From an uncultured Eubacterium sp. (GTDB lineage Bacteria > Bacillota > Clostridia > Lachnospirales > Lachnospiraceae): a stretch of DNA of 64,000 nucleotides. The DNA is taken from NCBI RefSeq assembly GCF_934295145.1, contig NZ_CAKRAS010000005.1, positions 17,482-81,481 of the forward strand, in the 5' to 3' direction. A program made the translations under genes and the position numbers. Positions 48,860 to 57,771 of this stretch are shown piece by piece; the stretch's first letter is position 1, and every line of letters begins with the position of its first letter. The notes beneath the pieces are model-generated. The model was not told where the DNA came from and ran no database searches. It saw nothing but the letters and a program-made list of their open reading frames with translations.

Positions 48860-51170
48860 AAATATGATTCCGTACTGGAAATCGATCCTTGTGATCGTGG
48901 CTGTGCTTGTAATCCAGGCCTATTGTGATCTGGCACTGCCGACCTATACTGCTGACATCATTGATGTGGGTATTCAGAATAAAGGAATCGAACATATCCT
49001 TCCGCAGGAAATGACATCGGAGGAATATGAAAATTCGCAGCTTTTTATGACGAAAGAGGAAAAGGAACAGTGGGCTTCCGCTTACGAGGCAACACAACAT
49101 GATACGTATGGATGTTCTGTAACAGACAAAGATACCCTGGCTGAACTGGATTCCGAATTTGCGATTCCGTTGATCCTGAATTACCAGATGTCTCAGATGG
49201 AAGAAGAACAGTTCAAAGAAATGCTGGCAGAGCAGACCGGTCAGGATGTATCCGTATACGAGCAGATGAGCCTGGAGCAGATCGGGCAGATGCTTGGTGT
49301 GGAACTGAAAGTATCGGAAAAAGAAGTTGAACAGGATGATGGAAGTACTCAAACTGTCAACTGCGTGGATGTTCGCCCAATTTTTGAAGCGATGGTTGCC
49401 TCCGGACAGATGGACGAAGGTACGGTGCTTTCCATGCGGGAGTCTATGCAGGATATGGTGGATACTATGGGAGAATCGATGATCACTTCCACCGGATCGG
49501 CGTATGCAGCTGCCTGTGATGAGGACGCAGGACTGGATCTGGCAAAAATCCAGACGGCATACCTGTGGAAAAAGGGATTGCAGATGGCAGGTCTTGCAGC
49601 TGCGATGATGGCCTGTGCTATTTTTGTGTCTTATCTGGCTTCCAGAGTCGGTGCAGGCGTTGGACGCTCCCTGCGTGGCAGACTGTACGAGAAGGTTATG
49701 CGATTTTCCAATGCGGAAATGGAGCATTTTTCCACGGCATCCCTGATTACCAGAAGTACAAATGATGTGCAGCAGATTCAGATGGTAACAGCCATATTCT
49801 TACGAATGCTTGCATATGCACCGATCATCGGTATCGGTGGTATCATCAAAGTCGTGCAGACAAAAGCAGGAATGGGCTGGCTGATCGTAGTGGCTGTCAT
49901 TGTGATTTTGGCATTTGTCATGAGCCTGATGAGTGTGGCAATGCCGAAATTTAAACAGATGCAGGAAAAGGTGGATGATGTCAACCTTGTTTCCAGAGAG
50001 ATTCTGACAGGATTGCCGGTCATTCGTGCTTTCCGCCGGGAGGACAAAGAGGAAGAACGGTTTGACGGTGTGAACCGTGAACTGACAAAGACCATGCTTT
50101 TTACAAACCGTGTCATGACGCTGATGATGCCCGGTATGATGCTGATCATGTATGCACTGACAGTAGCTATTGTCTGGGTGGCAGCTAAAAAAATAGATCT
50201 TGGAGTGATGCAGGTTGGTTCCATGACTGCATTTATCACGTATGCGATGCTGATTGTTATGGCATTCCTGATGCTGACAATGATGTCTGTTATGCTTCCG
50301 CGTGCCGGTGTGGCAGCAGAACGTATTGACGAAGTGCTGAATATGGATATTTCCATCAAAGAAACAGAAAAACCGAAACATATTGAAAATGCTTCCGGTA
50401 TTCTGAAATTTAATCATGTTGACTTCACTTATCCGGGCAGTAAAGAACCGGCAATCTGCGATATTGACTTTACGGCAAATCCGGGTCAGACCACCGCGAT
50501 CATTGGAAGTACCGGTTGTGGTAAATCGACCATTGTAAACCTGATTCCGCGTCTGTACGATGTGACAGCTGGAAGTATTATACTGGATGGCACTGATATC
50601 CGGGAACTTTCCATGAAAGACCTGCGTCAGCAGATTGGATTTGTACCACAGAAAGGTGTGCTGTTCTCCGGAACCATCGCATCCAACCTGCGTTTTGGTA
50701 ATAAAGATGCCAGCGATGCAGATGTACGTCAGGCCGCACAGATCGCGCAGGCAGAAGAGTTTATTGAAGAAAAATCCGAAAAATACGATGCACCGATCGC
50801 ACAGGGCGGAACGAACGTTTCCGGCGGACAGAAACAGCGTCTTGCCATTGCCCGGGCCATTGCAAAACATCCGAAGATTTTTGTGTTTGATGACAGTTTT
50901 TCCGCACTGGATCTGAAAACCGATGCAAAATTGAGAAAAGCACTGTCAGATACCGTTCAGGACAGCACTGTGATCATCGTAGCGCAGCGTATCAGTACGA
51001 TTTTGCATGCGGATCAGATCCTGGTTCTGGATGAAGGCCGCATTGTAGGAAAAGGCACCCACGAGGAACTAATGAAAAACTGTACGGTATATCAGGAAAT
51101 CGCAAAATCCCAGATGTCCGCAAAAGAACTTGGATTAACAGACGGAGAGGAGGCAGAAAAACATGAGTAA
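48843..51170 (+). CDS. Heterodimeric ABC exporter subunit A, with large outer domain and non-canonical ATP site
   Basis: A 775-residue half-transporter; ATG 48843 lies inside the end of marR and follows AGAGG. Usual half-transporters are near 580 residues. The extra length is an insertion of about 190 residues between helix 1 (about 14-36) and helix 2 (about 245-265), predicted to be outside the cell and rich in Glu/Gln/Met. Walker A is GSTGCGKST, the signature is VSGGQKQRLAIARAI. Walker B reads KIFVFDDSFSALD, with Asp where the catalytic Glu normally stands. This Asp is the mark of the degenerate site in heterodimers such as BmrC/BmrD-like or TM287/288 exporters. The partner gene overlaps its end by 8 bp. 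MarR control suggests drug, peptide or toxin export. Confidence 0.93.
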   Translation: MKKIFKNMIPYWKSILVIVAVLVIQAYCDLALPTYTADIIDVGIQNKGIEHILPQEMTSEEYENSQLFMTKEEKEQWASAYEATQHDTYGCSVTDKDTLAELDSEFAIPLILNYQMSQMEEEQFKEMLAEQTGQDVSVYEQMSLEQIGQMLGVELKVSEKEVEQDDGSTQTVNCVDVRPIFEAMVASGQMDEGTVLSMRESMQDMVDTMGESMITSTGSAYAAACDEDAGLDLAKIQTAYLWKKGLQMAGLAAAMMACAIFVSYLASRVGAGVGRSLRGRLYEKVMRFSNAEMEHFSTASLITRSTNDVQQIQMVTAIFLRMLAYAPIIGIGGIIKVVQTKAGMGWLIVVAVIVILAFVMSLMSVAMPKFKQMQEKVDDVNLVSREILTGLPVIRAFRREDKEEERFDGVNRELTKTMLFTNRVMTLMMPGMMLIMYALTVAIVWVAAKKIDLGVMQVGSMTAFITYAMLIVMAFLMLTMMSVMLPRAGVAAERIDEVLNMDISIKETEKPKHIENASGILKFNHVDFTYPGSKEPAICDIDFTANPGQTTAIIGSTGCGKSTIVNLIPRLYDVTAGSIILDGTDIRELSMKDLRQQIGFVPQKGVLFSGTIASNLRFGNKDASDADVRQAAQIAQAEEFIEEKSEKYDAPIAQGGTNVSGGQKQRLAIARAIAKHPKIFVFDDSFSALDLKTDAKLRKALSDTVQDSTVIIVAQRISTILHADQILVLDEGRIVGKGTHEELMKNCTVYQEIAKSQMSAKELGLTDGEEAEKHE

Positions 51171-53022
51171 TGAAAGAAATATGAATTCCGCTTCCAGACC
51201 AAAACGTGGTATGGGAGGACCGATGGGACATGGCCGTGGCATGGCACCGGGCGAGAAAGCCAAAGATTTTAAAGGTTCTATCGGAAAAATGCTCCGTTAT
51301 ATGGGAAAATATAAGATTGCAGTTGTGTTTGTCATGATCATTGCTGCCTGCTCTACCGTATTCAGTGTCGCAGGACCGAAAGTACTTGGCAAAGCAACGA
51401 CTGCACTGGCCAGTGGACTGATGGCAAAAGTTGCCGGAACCGGTGGAATTGATTTTCCCTACATTGGAAAAATCCTGCTGTTTGTACTTGGTTTATACCT
51501 GCTTAGCTCTGTCCTGAGTTTTATTCAGGGATGGATCATGACCGGCATCACACAGAAAATCTGTTACCGGATGCGAAAAGAAATTACAGAAAAAATCAAC
51601 CGTATGCCGATGAAATATTTTGAGAGCCGTACTTACGGTGAAGTGTTATCCAGAATCACGAATGATGTGGATACCCTTGGTATGGGCTTAAACCAGAGTG
51701 TGACGCAGATCATTACATCCACAGCAACGATCATCGGTGTCCTTGTTATGATGCTCAGCATTTCTCCGCTGATGACCCTGATCGCGCTGGTTGTGCTTCC
51801 GGTCTCCGGAATCTGTGTTTCCCTTGTTGTCAAAAAATCACAGAAGCATTTTATCACGCAGCAGGAATACCTTGGGCATATCAATGGTCAGGTTGAGGAA
51901 AGCTACGGCGGTCATCTGGTCATCAAAGCATATAACAAAGAAGATGAGATGATTTCCCAGTTTAATCAGACCAATGACGTACTGTATGCTTCAGCATGGA
52001 AATCCCAGTTCCTTTCCGGAATCATGATGCCGATCATGCAGTTTATCGGAAACCTCGGTTACGCAGCGGTAGCGTTGAGCGGCGGTATGCTGGCAATCCG
52101 TGGTATTATCACAATCGGTGATATTCAGGCTTTTATCCAGTATGTGAAGAGTTTCACACAGCCGATCCAGCAGATTGCACAGGTGACAAACCAGGTGCAG
52201 TCCATGGCAGCAGCGGCAGAGCGTGTATTTGAATTCCTGGAAGAGAAAGAAGAAGACCAGATCGTGGAACAGCCTGCAGATGTGACAAAAGTAGTCGGAA
52301 ACGTAGAATTTGACCACGTAAGCTTTGGTTACAATCCGGAGCAGATGATCATTCATGATTTCAGTGCAAAAGCAGAAGCAGGACAGAAGATCGCTATTGT
52401 TGGACCGACTGGTGCCGGAAAGACGACGATGGTAAAATTGTTGATGCGTTTCTATGATGTAAACAGTGGATCCATCCGCATTGATGGTCATGATATACGC
52501 GATTTCAACCGCCGGGAACTGAGAGATGCATTTGGAATGGTATTGCAGGAAACCTGGCTTTTTAAGGGAAGTATTATGGAAAATATCCGTTACGGACGTC
52601 TGGAGGCTACAGATGAAGAGGTCATTGAAGCAGCAAAGGCAGCTCATGCAGATCATTTTATCCGGACACTGCCGGGTGGCTATGACATGGAGTTGAATGA
52701 GGATGCAAGCAATATTTCCCAGGGGCAGAAACAGCTGCTTACCATTGCCCGTGCGATACTGGCAGATAACCGCATTCTGATACTGGATGAGGCGACATCT
52801 TCCGTTGATACAAGAACCGAAGAGCTGATCCAGAGTGCTATGGATAATCTGATGAAGGGACGGACCAGTTTCGTGATCGCTCATCGGTTGTCTACGATTA
52901 AAAATGCGGATATGATCCTTGTTATGAAAGATGGTGATATCATTGAACACGGCTCTCATGACGAACTGCTGGCGCAGGGCGGATTCTATGCAGATCTGTA
53001 CAATAGCCAGTTCGCCGAGTAG
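51163..53022 (+). CDS. Heterodimeric ABC exporter subunit B
   Basis: A 619-residue half-transporter with AGGAGG ahead of ATG 51163, overlapping subunit A by 8 bp. A Gly/Met/Arg-rich N-terminal tail (GMGGPMGHGRGMAPG) precedes the membrane domain of about six helices (about 45-340). The nucleotide-binding domain has GPTGAGKTT (Walker A), ISQGQKQLLTIARAI (signature) and RILILDEATSSVD (Walker B with the normal catalytic Glu). So subunit B has the complete Walker B and subunit A the substituted one, as expected for an asymmetric pair with one hydrolysing site. The substrate cannot be read. A block of nested palindromes begins 33 bp after its stop. Confidence 0.94.
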   Translation: MSNERNMNSASRPKRGMGGPMGHGRGMAPGEKAKDFKGSIGKMLRYMGKYKIAVVFVMIIAACSTVFSVAGPKVLGKATTALASGLMAKVAGTGGIDFPYIGKILLFVLGLYLLSSVLSFIQGWIMTGITQKICYRMRKEITEKINRMPMKYFESRTYGEVLSRITNDVDTLGMGLNQSVTQIITSTATIIGVLVMMLSISPLMTLIALVVLPVSGICVSLVVKKSQKHFITQQEYLGHINGQVEESYGGHLVIKAYNKEDEMISQFNQTNDVLYASAWKSQFLSGIMMPIMQFIGNLGYAAVALSGGMLAIRGIITIGDIQAFIQYVKSFTQPIQQIAQVTNQVQSMAAAAERVFEFLEEKEEDQIVEQPADVTKVVGNVEFDHVSFGYNPEQMIIHDFSAKAEAGQKIAIVGPTGAGKTTMVKLLMRFYDVNSGSIRIDGHDIRDFNRRELRDAFGMVLQETWLFKGSIMENIRYGRLEATDEEVIEAAKAAHADHFIRTLPGGYDMELNEDASNISQGQKQLLTIARAILADNRILILDEATSSVDTRTEELIQSAMDNLMKGRTSFVIAHRLSTIKNADMILVMKDGDIIEHGSHDELLAQGGFYADLYNSQFAE

Positions 53023-53054
53023 AAGTAATGGTTAAAATTTAATAAATATTTGAA

Positions 53055-53230
53055 AGCAAAATCAGAGAAGTTTCCTCACTCACTAGACACTCACTACCTT
53101 CGTTTGGCTTCGGTTTTATCGCGCTCGTTTTCGACTCCTATAAAAGCTGGTCGTCTTCCACTCGCGCAAAACTCGCAAAACTCAGTCGTTCGCTGAATCG
53201 TTCGTCGAGGAAACTTTCTCTGATTTTGCT
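53055..53230. repeat. Large palindromic element A (176 bp)
   Basis: Outer arms AGCAAAATCAGAGAAGTTTC (53055) and GAAACTTTCTCTGATTTTGC (53210) are near-exact inverses. The interior is CG/TTCG-rich and has no credible gene. It could act as a terminator for the ABC operon or be a mobile palindromic unit. Confidence 0.7.
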
Positions 53231-53269
53231 ATTTCAGCTATAAATGATTGACAAATTCAAGCAAATTAT

Positions 53270-53345
53270 GTCATGTATACATTGTGTAAATCTGCATGCA
53301 CAGCACAGTGCTGATTTTAAGAAGAGTGTAAATGTGCATGTGGCA
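53270..53345. repeat. Repeat segment shared, inverted, with the window end (63850-63925)
   Basis: The stretch with GTGTAAATCTGCATGCA here resembles the reverse complement of 63850-63925, which contains TGCATGCGCAGATTTACAC. This links the two intergenic repeat blocks as copies of one family in opposite orientation. Confidence 0.6.
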
Positions 53346-53364
53346 TGTGAGCCACTGTGTAAAT

Positions 53365-53647
53365 GGAACAAAAAGAAAAACATCCAGGGACAAGACGGTA
53401 GGGCAATTTTCGTTATCGAAGTGAGCATAGCCCGACTGCGAGTTCACGGGAGCATTTAATCAGAACTTGTTCTGGCAAGTTCTGGTGCGAGATTCGGGTC
53501 TGCGTAGCAGACATATTTCAAATCCGAATCTCTGCACATTCATGCGAAGCTCTTCTAAGTGGAGGTGAAACCTCCGCTTAGGAGATGGGCGGCGCAACGA
53601 AGATAGAAAATTGCCCGTGTCTGTCCTGGATGTTTTTCTTTTGTTCC
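53365..53647. repeat. Large nested palindromic element B (283 bp)
   Basis: Outer arms GGAACAAAAAGAAAAACATC (53365) and GATGTTTTTCTTTTGTTCC (53629) pair over about 45 bases, including GGGCAATTTT with AAAATTGCCC. Inside are further hairpins: CAGAACTTGTTCTG (53461 region), GAGATTCGG / CCGAATCTC (53491 region) and CTAAGTGGAGGTGAAACCTC continuing to CGCTTAG (53555-53580). No open frame looks real. This fills most of the 630-bp gap between the ABC and MATE genes and ends five bases before the MATE stop, so it also lies at the end of that transcript. Confidence 0.75.
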
Positions 53648-53652
53648 GTACA

Positions 53653-54987
53653 TTAAGTGCGCGAACGATAGTATTTTGTAGTGTGTTGCCGATAAAGCAT
53701 TAGTAGTCCGCGCACACAAAGTTCAATGGCCATTGCGATCCACATTCCGGTGAGACCAAGGCGTTTAACGAGTATCAACGCCAGACCGATACGCACGATC
53801 CAGATACTGCCAAGGTTCATCAGGCTTGGCACGAAAGTATCTCCGGTTCCACGCAATGCTCCGGCGGCCACAATTGACACACCAAAAAGTGGTTCTGCGA
53901 GTAATTCAATCCGAAGAACATGAACAGCCATAGTCTGTACAGTCAGATCTGGTGTCAGAAGCCGGAAAACCAGTGGACAGGCGAACATCATGACCGCACC
54001 GGTACAGCCCATGAAAATGGCTCCCATGGCGGTGCTGATATTGCCATAGCGTTTGGCAGTTTTGACTTCTCCGGCACCGATACTTCGTCCAACCAGTGTG
54101 GTTGCCGCCATGCCGAGGCCGTATCCTGGCATATAGCACAGGCTTTCCGCTGTGACGGCAAAAGAGTTTGCAGCGATAGCGGTGGCTCCCAGTGGAGCAA
54201 TGATTTTAGTGGACATGACCATGGCACCATTCATGGTGATTTCCTGCACGGCTACAGGCATGCCAATTTGAAATGCTTTGTTCAGAATATCACGATTATA
54301 GGGATGTGAATCGGAACTTCTGAAGCGCAGACGTTTATTGCAAACACAGCAGCGCCATGCCATGATCAGACTGATGATAGCGCATGCCAGTGCAGTTCCA
54401 ATGCCGGCACCAAGAACACCAAAACGTGGGATAAACAAAGCATTGAATACTACATCCAGGGCACACATGATGGCATTTAATATACTTGGTGTTACCATAT
54501 CACCGCTGCATTGCAAAAATGCCGATGTTAGGGAATTCAACTGTGAAAATGGGATCATCAGTGAATACACAAAAAAGTATGCAGTTGCATTCGGACAGAT
54601 TGCAGGATCACCGCCCAGGACGATTGGCAACGGACGACTGAGCAGGAGACCGCTCAAACATAAGAGGCCGGAAATGACCAGAGCACTGATCAGACCGTGC
54701 CGCATAACATTTCGGGCTTCCATATCCTGATTGGCTCCGATGTGATGTGCCACCTGCACAGAAAAACCGGCAGAAACGGCAGAGAGCACACCGTTGTACA
54801 GCCAGGTCATGGCAACGACCAGACCGATGGCGGCAGAGGCTGCAGCACCCAGGGCACCGACCATGGCAGAATCTATGTACTGCATGGCAATGGTTGTGAT
54901 CTGCGTTAAAATTGCGGGCAGACTTAACTGCCAGACTTGTTTGACTTCCGGCTTTAATTCAGCCCAGTTTATGTTCTTAAGTTTCAT
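53653..54987 (-). CDS. MATE family multidrug/metabolite exporter
   Basis: A 444-residue protein on the minus strand. ATG 54987 follows GGGGGA; a TTG four codons upstream is less likely. Twelve hydrophobic segments are arranged as two similar halves. QVWQLSLPAILTQITTIAMQ and YIDSAMVGALGAAA at the start, and GMPVAVQEITMNGAMVMSTK near residue 240, are typical of MATE proteins, which export cationic drugs or metabolites using sodium or proton gradients. It converges on the ABC operon, with palindromic DNA between. The 350-bp region upstream carries a TTGACA on the minus strand (55138-55133) with a weak -10, a plausible promoter. Confidence 0.92.
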   Translation of the reverse strand: MKLKNINWAELKPEVKQVWQLSLPAILTQITTIAMQYIDSAMVGALGAAASAAIGLVVAMTWLYNGVLSAVSAGFSVQVAHHIGANQDMEARNVMRHGLISALVISGLLCLSGLLLSRPLPIVLGGDPAICPNATAYFFVYSLMIPFSQLNSLTSAFLQCSGDMVTPSILNAIMCALDVVFNALFIPRFGVLGAGIGTALACAIISLIMAWRCCVCNKRLRFRSSDSHPYNRDILNKAFQIGMPVAVQEITMNGAMVMSTKIIAPLGATAIAANSFAVTAESLCYMPGYGLGMAATTLVGRSIGAGEVKTAKRYGNISTAMGAIFMGCTGAVMMFACPLVFRLLTPDLTVQTMAVHVLRIELLAEPLFGVSIVAAGALRGTGDTFVPSLMNLGSIWIVRIGLALILVKRLGLTGMWIAMAIELCVRGLLMLYRQHTTKYYRSRT

Positions 54988-55226
54988 ATATTCCCCCAAA
55001 AAATAATTTATACAATTTTATACTTAAATAAAGGAAGCATTGGCATCCATAAAAGATTCTGTGTATCGCAGTGCCATTTCTGGATATTTGCAAAAATAGC
55101 AACAAAACAGATTTATCATATCATATAAGAAATGTCAAGGAAAGCTGAAAGGGGAATTCGTCTGTCCCCAATATGAATGCAGGAATAAAAAATGCGTAGT
55201 CATTCAAAAATAAAAGTAATGCGATG

Positions 55227-55279
55227 CATGAGCTCATGTTTTAATGGCATTTCATTCTTTGAACTTCAAAAGCTATAAT
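55227..55279 (+). promoter_or_regulatory. Candidate LysR-regulated promoter of the OFA carrier gene
   Basis: CATGAGCTCATG (55227-55238, perfect palindrome), then GCATTTCA (55247 region) and ATTCTT (55254-55259), then TATAAT at 55274-55279. The same string of elements is found at 57687-57744 before the hydrolase-family gene. There is no good -35 box, consistent with activator dependence. The remainder of the 350-bp gap (54988-55226) holds the MATE promoter region and otherwise nothing I recognise. Confidence 0.6.
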
Positions 55280-55337
55280 GTATACAACACAAAGGACAAG
55301 GTAAGGTTGTGGTGTTAGGAAAAAGGAGGAGAAGGTT

Positions 55338-56663
55338 ATGAATCAAAAAAAGACAATCAATTTTGGATTCAGGGGATGGATGCTGATTATCTATCAGGCA
55401 ATCGCATTTGTTACATATCAGGTTTTTACAAACTATCCATTGAATATTCTGGCTGATATGTATGGTGGAGCACAGGTATTATCAAAAGTATATTCTATCT
55501 GTGCAATTATTGGAGTACTTGCTCAGCTGACCATGGCCGGATTGATTTCAAAGCTGAAAAGTATCAAGAGGTTCGGAAGTATTCTTGGTGCGGTTACATT
55601 ATTATTAGGACTTGGGATTATGGTGCTTCCGGCAGGACCAATCTGGATGCTGTGTTATGCTGTTGAAAATGTTGTTTCTGTTCTGTATGCAACATTCTCT
55701 ATCGGTATTCTGGTTGGTCAGTGGTTTCCTACCAGAAAAGGAACCATCATGGGTATTGCAACGTTTGCATTTCCGATTGCAAATGGTCTGATCGGACCGT
55801 TTGCCGCAAGTGTGTTTGCAAAAGGTTTTCCGGATGTTACCGGTGCATTTTTACCATTTTTTATCGTATTTGTGATCGGATGGATCATCGGTCTGATCTT
55901 TATCAAAGATTATCCGGAACAGTGTGGAGCATACAGAGATAATGATAAGAATCTGACACCGGAAATTGCAGAAAAGATGATGCTGGAAGAAATCGAAAAC
56001 AAAAAGACTTCTGTATGGACATTACCGCATACACTGGCCTGTCGTGATTTCTGGCTGATCACAATTCCGGTAGGAACATTGTTAATGTTTTCCGTGGGTA
56101 TGATGACGCAGTCTGCAGCAATTATTGCAAACTTTGAAAATGAACTGGCATTTGTGGGTGGATATACCGGTGTTATGGCTATGATCATGATTTTTGGTTG
56201 TATCGGAAGTTTTATTCTTGGTGTATTGGATACCCGTTTTGGAACAAAATTTGCTATGATCATCTCGGTAGTAATTATGATCATTTCCGGTATTTTAGGA
56301 ACAATTCCAAATGCGATCACGCTGTTGATTTCCATGATCTGCCTGGCGCTGTTTATGGGAGCATCCTCAAACTTTGGAGTGTCCATGGCAGCCCAGTACT
56401 GGCGCAGAGAGGATTTTAGCCGTGTGTTCGCAACAGCAAGCCCGATTGGAAATATCATCTGTTCTTCCGGTCCGATGCTGATTGCAATGCTGATGTATTC
56501 CGCAGGGGGATATCGTACGATTTTTATTACAACAGCGATTGTAGGTGTAATTTCTCTGATTTTACTGTTGCTCTTCAAACCATCACATGTAAAAGAAGTG
56601 GATGATAAATACCGCAAGGCAGCAGGAAAAACGCTGGATGATGCTTTGGTAGGGCGTAAATAA
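55338..56663 (+). CDS. MFS transporter, oxalate/formate antiporter (OFA) type
   Basis: A 441-residue membrane protein with twelve hydrophobic segments; AAAGGAGGAG precedes ATG 55338. The N-terminal NFGFRGWMLIIYQAIAFVTY, a GQWFPTRKGTIMGIATFAFP segment after helix 4 and a central loop ending in KKTSVWTLPHTLACRDFWLI fit the OFA branch of the major facilitator superfamily. Members exchange or import carboxylates and other small organic anions. The shared DNA motif and the adjacent LysR gene place it in the same predicted regulon as the hydrolase-family operon. A second, different MFS carrier is at 61654. Substrate is unknown; an aromatic acid or polyphenol product is possible. Confidence 0.87.
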   Translation: MNQKKTINFGFRGWMLIIYQAIAFVTYQVFTNYPLNILADMYGGAQVLSKVYSICAIIGVLAQLTMAGLISKLKSIKRFGSILGAVTLLLGLGIMVLPAGPIWMLCYAVENVVSVLYATFSIGILVGQWFPTRKGTIMGIATFAFPIANGLIGPFAASVFAKGFPDVTGAFLPFFIVFVIGWIIGLIFIKDYPEQCGAYRDNDKNLTPEIAEKMMLEEIENKKTSVWTLPHTLACRDFWLITIPVGTLLMFSVGMMTQSAAIIANFENELAFVGGYTGVMAMIMIFGCIGSFILGVLDTRFGTKFAMIISVVIMIISGILGTIPNAITLLISMICLALFMGASSNFGVSMAAQYWRREDFSRVFATASPIGNIICSSGPMLIAMLMYSAGGYRTIFITTAIVGVISLILLLLFKPSHVKEVDDKYRKAAGKTLDDALVGRK

Positions 56664-56708
56664 TCAGACCTTCTGATAAAAAAGTTAGTATAAGCAAAAA
56701 CGTGAAAG

Positions 56709-56735
56709 GCACAGCCCAGAATGGCTGTGCTTTTT
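56709..56735 (+). terminator. Intrinsic terminator after the OFA carrier gene
   Basis: GCACAGCC / GGCTGTGC (56709-56716, 56723-56730) with a 6-base loop, followed by TTTTT. Confidence 0.88.
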
Positions 56736-56769
56736 GCGTATTATATATACCTAACAAAAGAAAATCTGT

Positions 56770-56775
56770 TATAAT
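56770..56775 (+). promoter_or_regulatory. -10 box of the lysR promoter
   Basis: A perfect TATAAT about 40 bp before the lysR start; the -35 region is poor. Confidence 0.45.
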
Positions 56776-56815
56776 ATATGATAAGAGAGAATTTTGCACA
56801 TTAGGGGGAATGAGA

Positions 56816-57691
56816 ATGACATTAACAATGTTTGAATGTTTTATGGAAGCTGTAAAAACTTTGAATTTTACGGTTGCAGCGCAGAACATTCATATGACGC
56901 AGCCAGCATTCAGCAGAAATATTGCAGCCATGGAGGATGAACTTGGCTTTTCACTTTTTTTACGGAGCAAGCAAAGCGGACTCCGGGTGACACCGGCCGG
57001 ACTGGCGATGTATAACGGTCTGGTAAAACTAAATACAGAGTATGGAATGCTGCGGGATCAGGCGGCCAGAATCAATCGCGGGGAAGAAGGAGAGCTTGTA
57101 ATTGGTATATTGAACGGAATGTGTTTGGACAGCAAAACGATGGAGACTGTTCACCGGTTCCAGGAACGGTATCCGCAGGTGGATATTAAATTGATCAGTT
57201 ATCCGTTAAAACGGTTGCTGCAGAGTGTGGAAAATGGGGAAAGTGATATGTGTTTTTCTGTCTGCGGTGCTGTAGAAGGCAGAGAAAATTTGTTGCATGA
57301 GGATGTGTTTGAGATTGAAAATTATTTGATTGTTCCGGCCTCTCTACATTGTGATTCGAAAAAAATGTATTCATTGAAAGATTTTCGGGAACAATATTTT
57401 TTACTGTCAGAGGATTCACCGGAACTGAATCATCTGTTGATAGAAAAGTGCCGGGAAGCCGGGTTTGAACCAAAGACAAAAATGGCACCGGATTACGATA
57501 CAAAAATGCTGTGGGTGGAAATTGGAAAAGGAATCGGGATTAATTCCAAAGAGCACTTTATGAAAAACAGTCCTTATGTGGATTTTGTAAAAGTGAAGGA
57601 AATCCGCATGGATGGATACTCCATGATCTGGCAGAAGGATAATTATAATCCGGCCATTGCAATTTTTTATTCTATGTTCGAAGAATCATGA
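56816..57691 (+). CDS. LysR family transcriptional regulator
   Basis: A 291-residue regulator. ATG 56816 is preferred because AGGGGG at 56803-56808 is well spaced for it; another in-frame ATG at 56810 is too close. The N-terminal helix-turn-helix reads FECFMEAVKTLNFTVAAQNI followed by HMTQPAFSRNIAAMEDELG, the standard LysR pattern. The rest (about 90-291) is an inducer-binding domain like periplasmic binding proteins. It stands between the OFA carrier and the hydrolase-family operon, all on one strand, and shared CATGAGCTCAT motifs precede both. Most LysR proteins activate such neighbours when they bind a pathway compound. Its last codons contain the second copy of the motif. Confidence 0.92.
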   Translation: MTLTMFECFMEAVKTLNFTVAAQNIHMTQPAFSRNIAAMEDELGFSLFLRSKQSGLRVTPAGLAMYNGLVKLNTEYGMLRDQAARINRGEEGELVIGILNGMCLDSKTMETVHRFQERYPQVDIKLISYPLKRLLQSVENGESDMCFSVCGAVEGRENLLHEDVFEIENYLIVPASLHCDSKKMYSLKDFREQYFLLSEDSPELNHLLIEKCREAGFEPKTKMAPDYDTKMLWVEIGKGIGINSKEHFMKNSPYVDFVKVKEIRMDGYSMIWQKDNYNPAIAIFYSMFEES

Positions 57692-57744
57692 GCTCATAAA
57701 TATTAAGCATTTCAACATTCTTCTTTCGTTTGTTACTGTATAGG
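57687..57744 (+). promoter_or_regulatory. Candidate LysR-regulated promoter of the hydrolase-flavoprotein operon
   Basis: CATGAGCTCAT (57687-57697), GCATTTCA (57708 region) and ATTCTT (57717-57722) repeat the arrangement at 55227-55259, and TATAGG at 57739-57744 could be the -10. The first part overlaps the end of lysR. Confidence 0.58.
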
Positions 57745-57771
57745 TAAGAAAAGAAAGGGGGATGTTTTTTT

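Noticed and set aside
48699..52959. Minus-strand open frames of 320-356 codons opposite marR and the two ABC genes
   Set aside because: The plus-strand genes have complete family motifs and proper starts. The antisense frames are His/Cys-rich with no domain, and lack start signals.
53244..53459. 71-codon frame between the palindromes
   Set aside because: It lies in repeat DNA with Cys/His-rich random-looking translation and no ribosome site.
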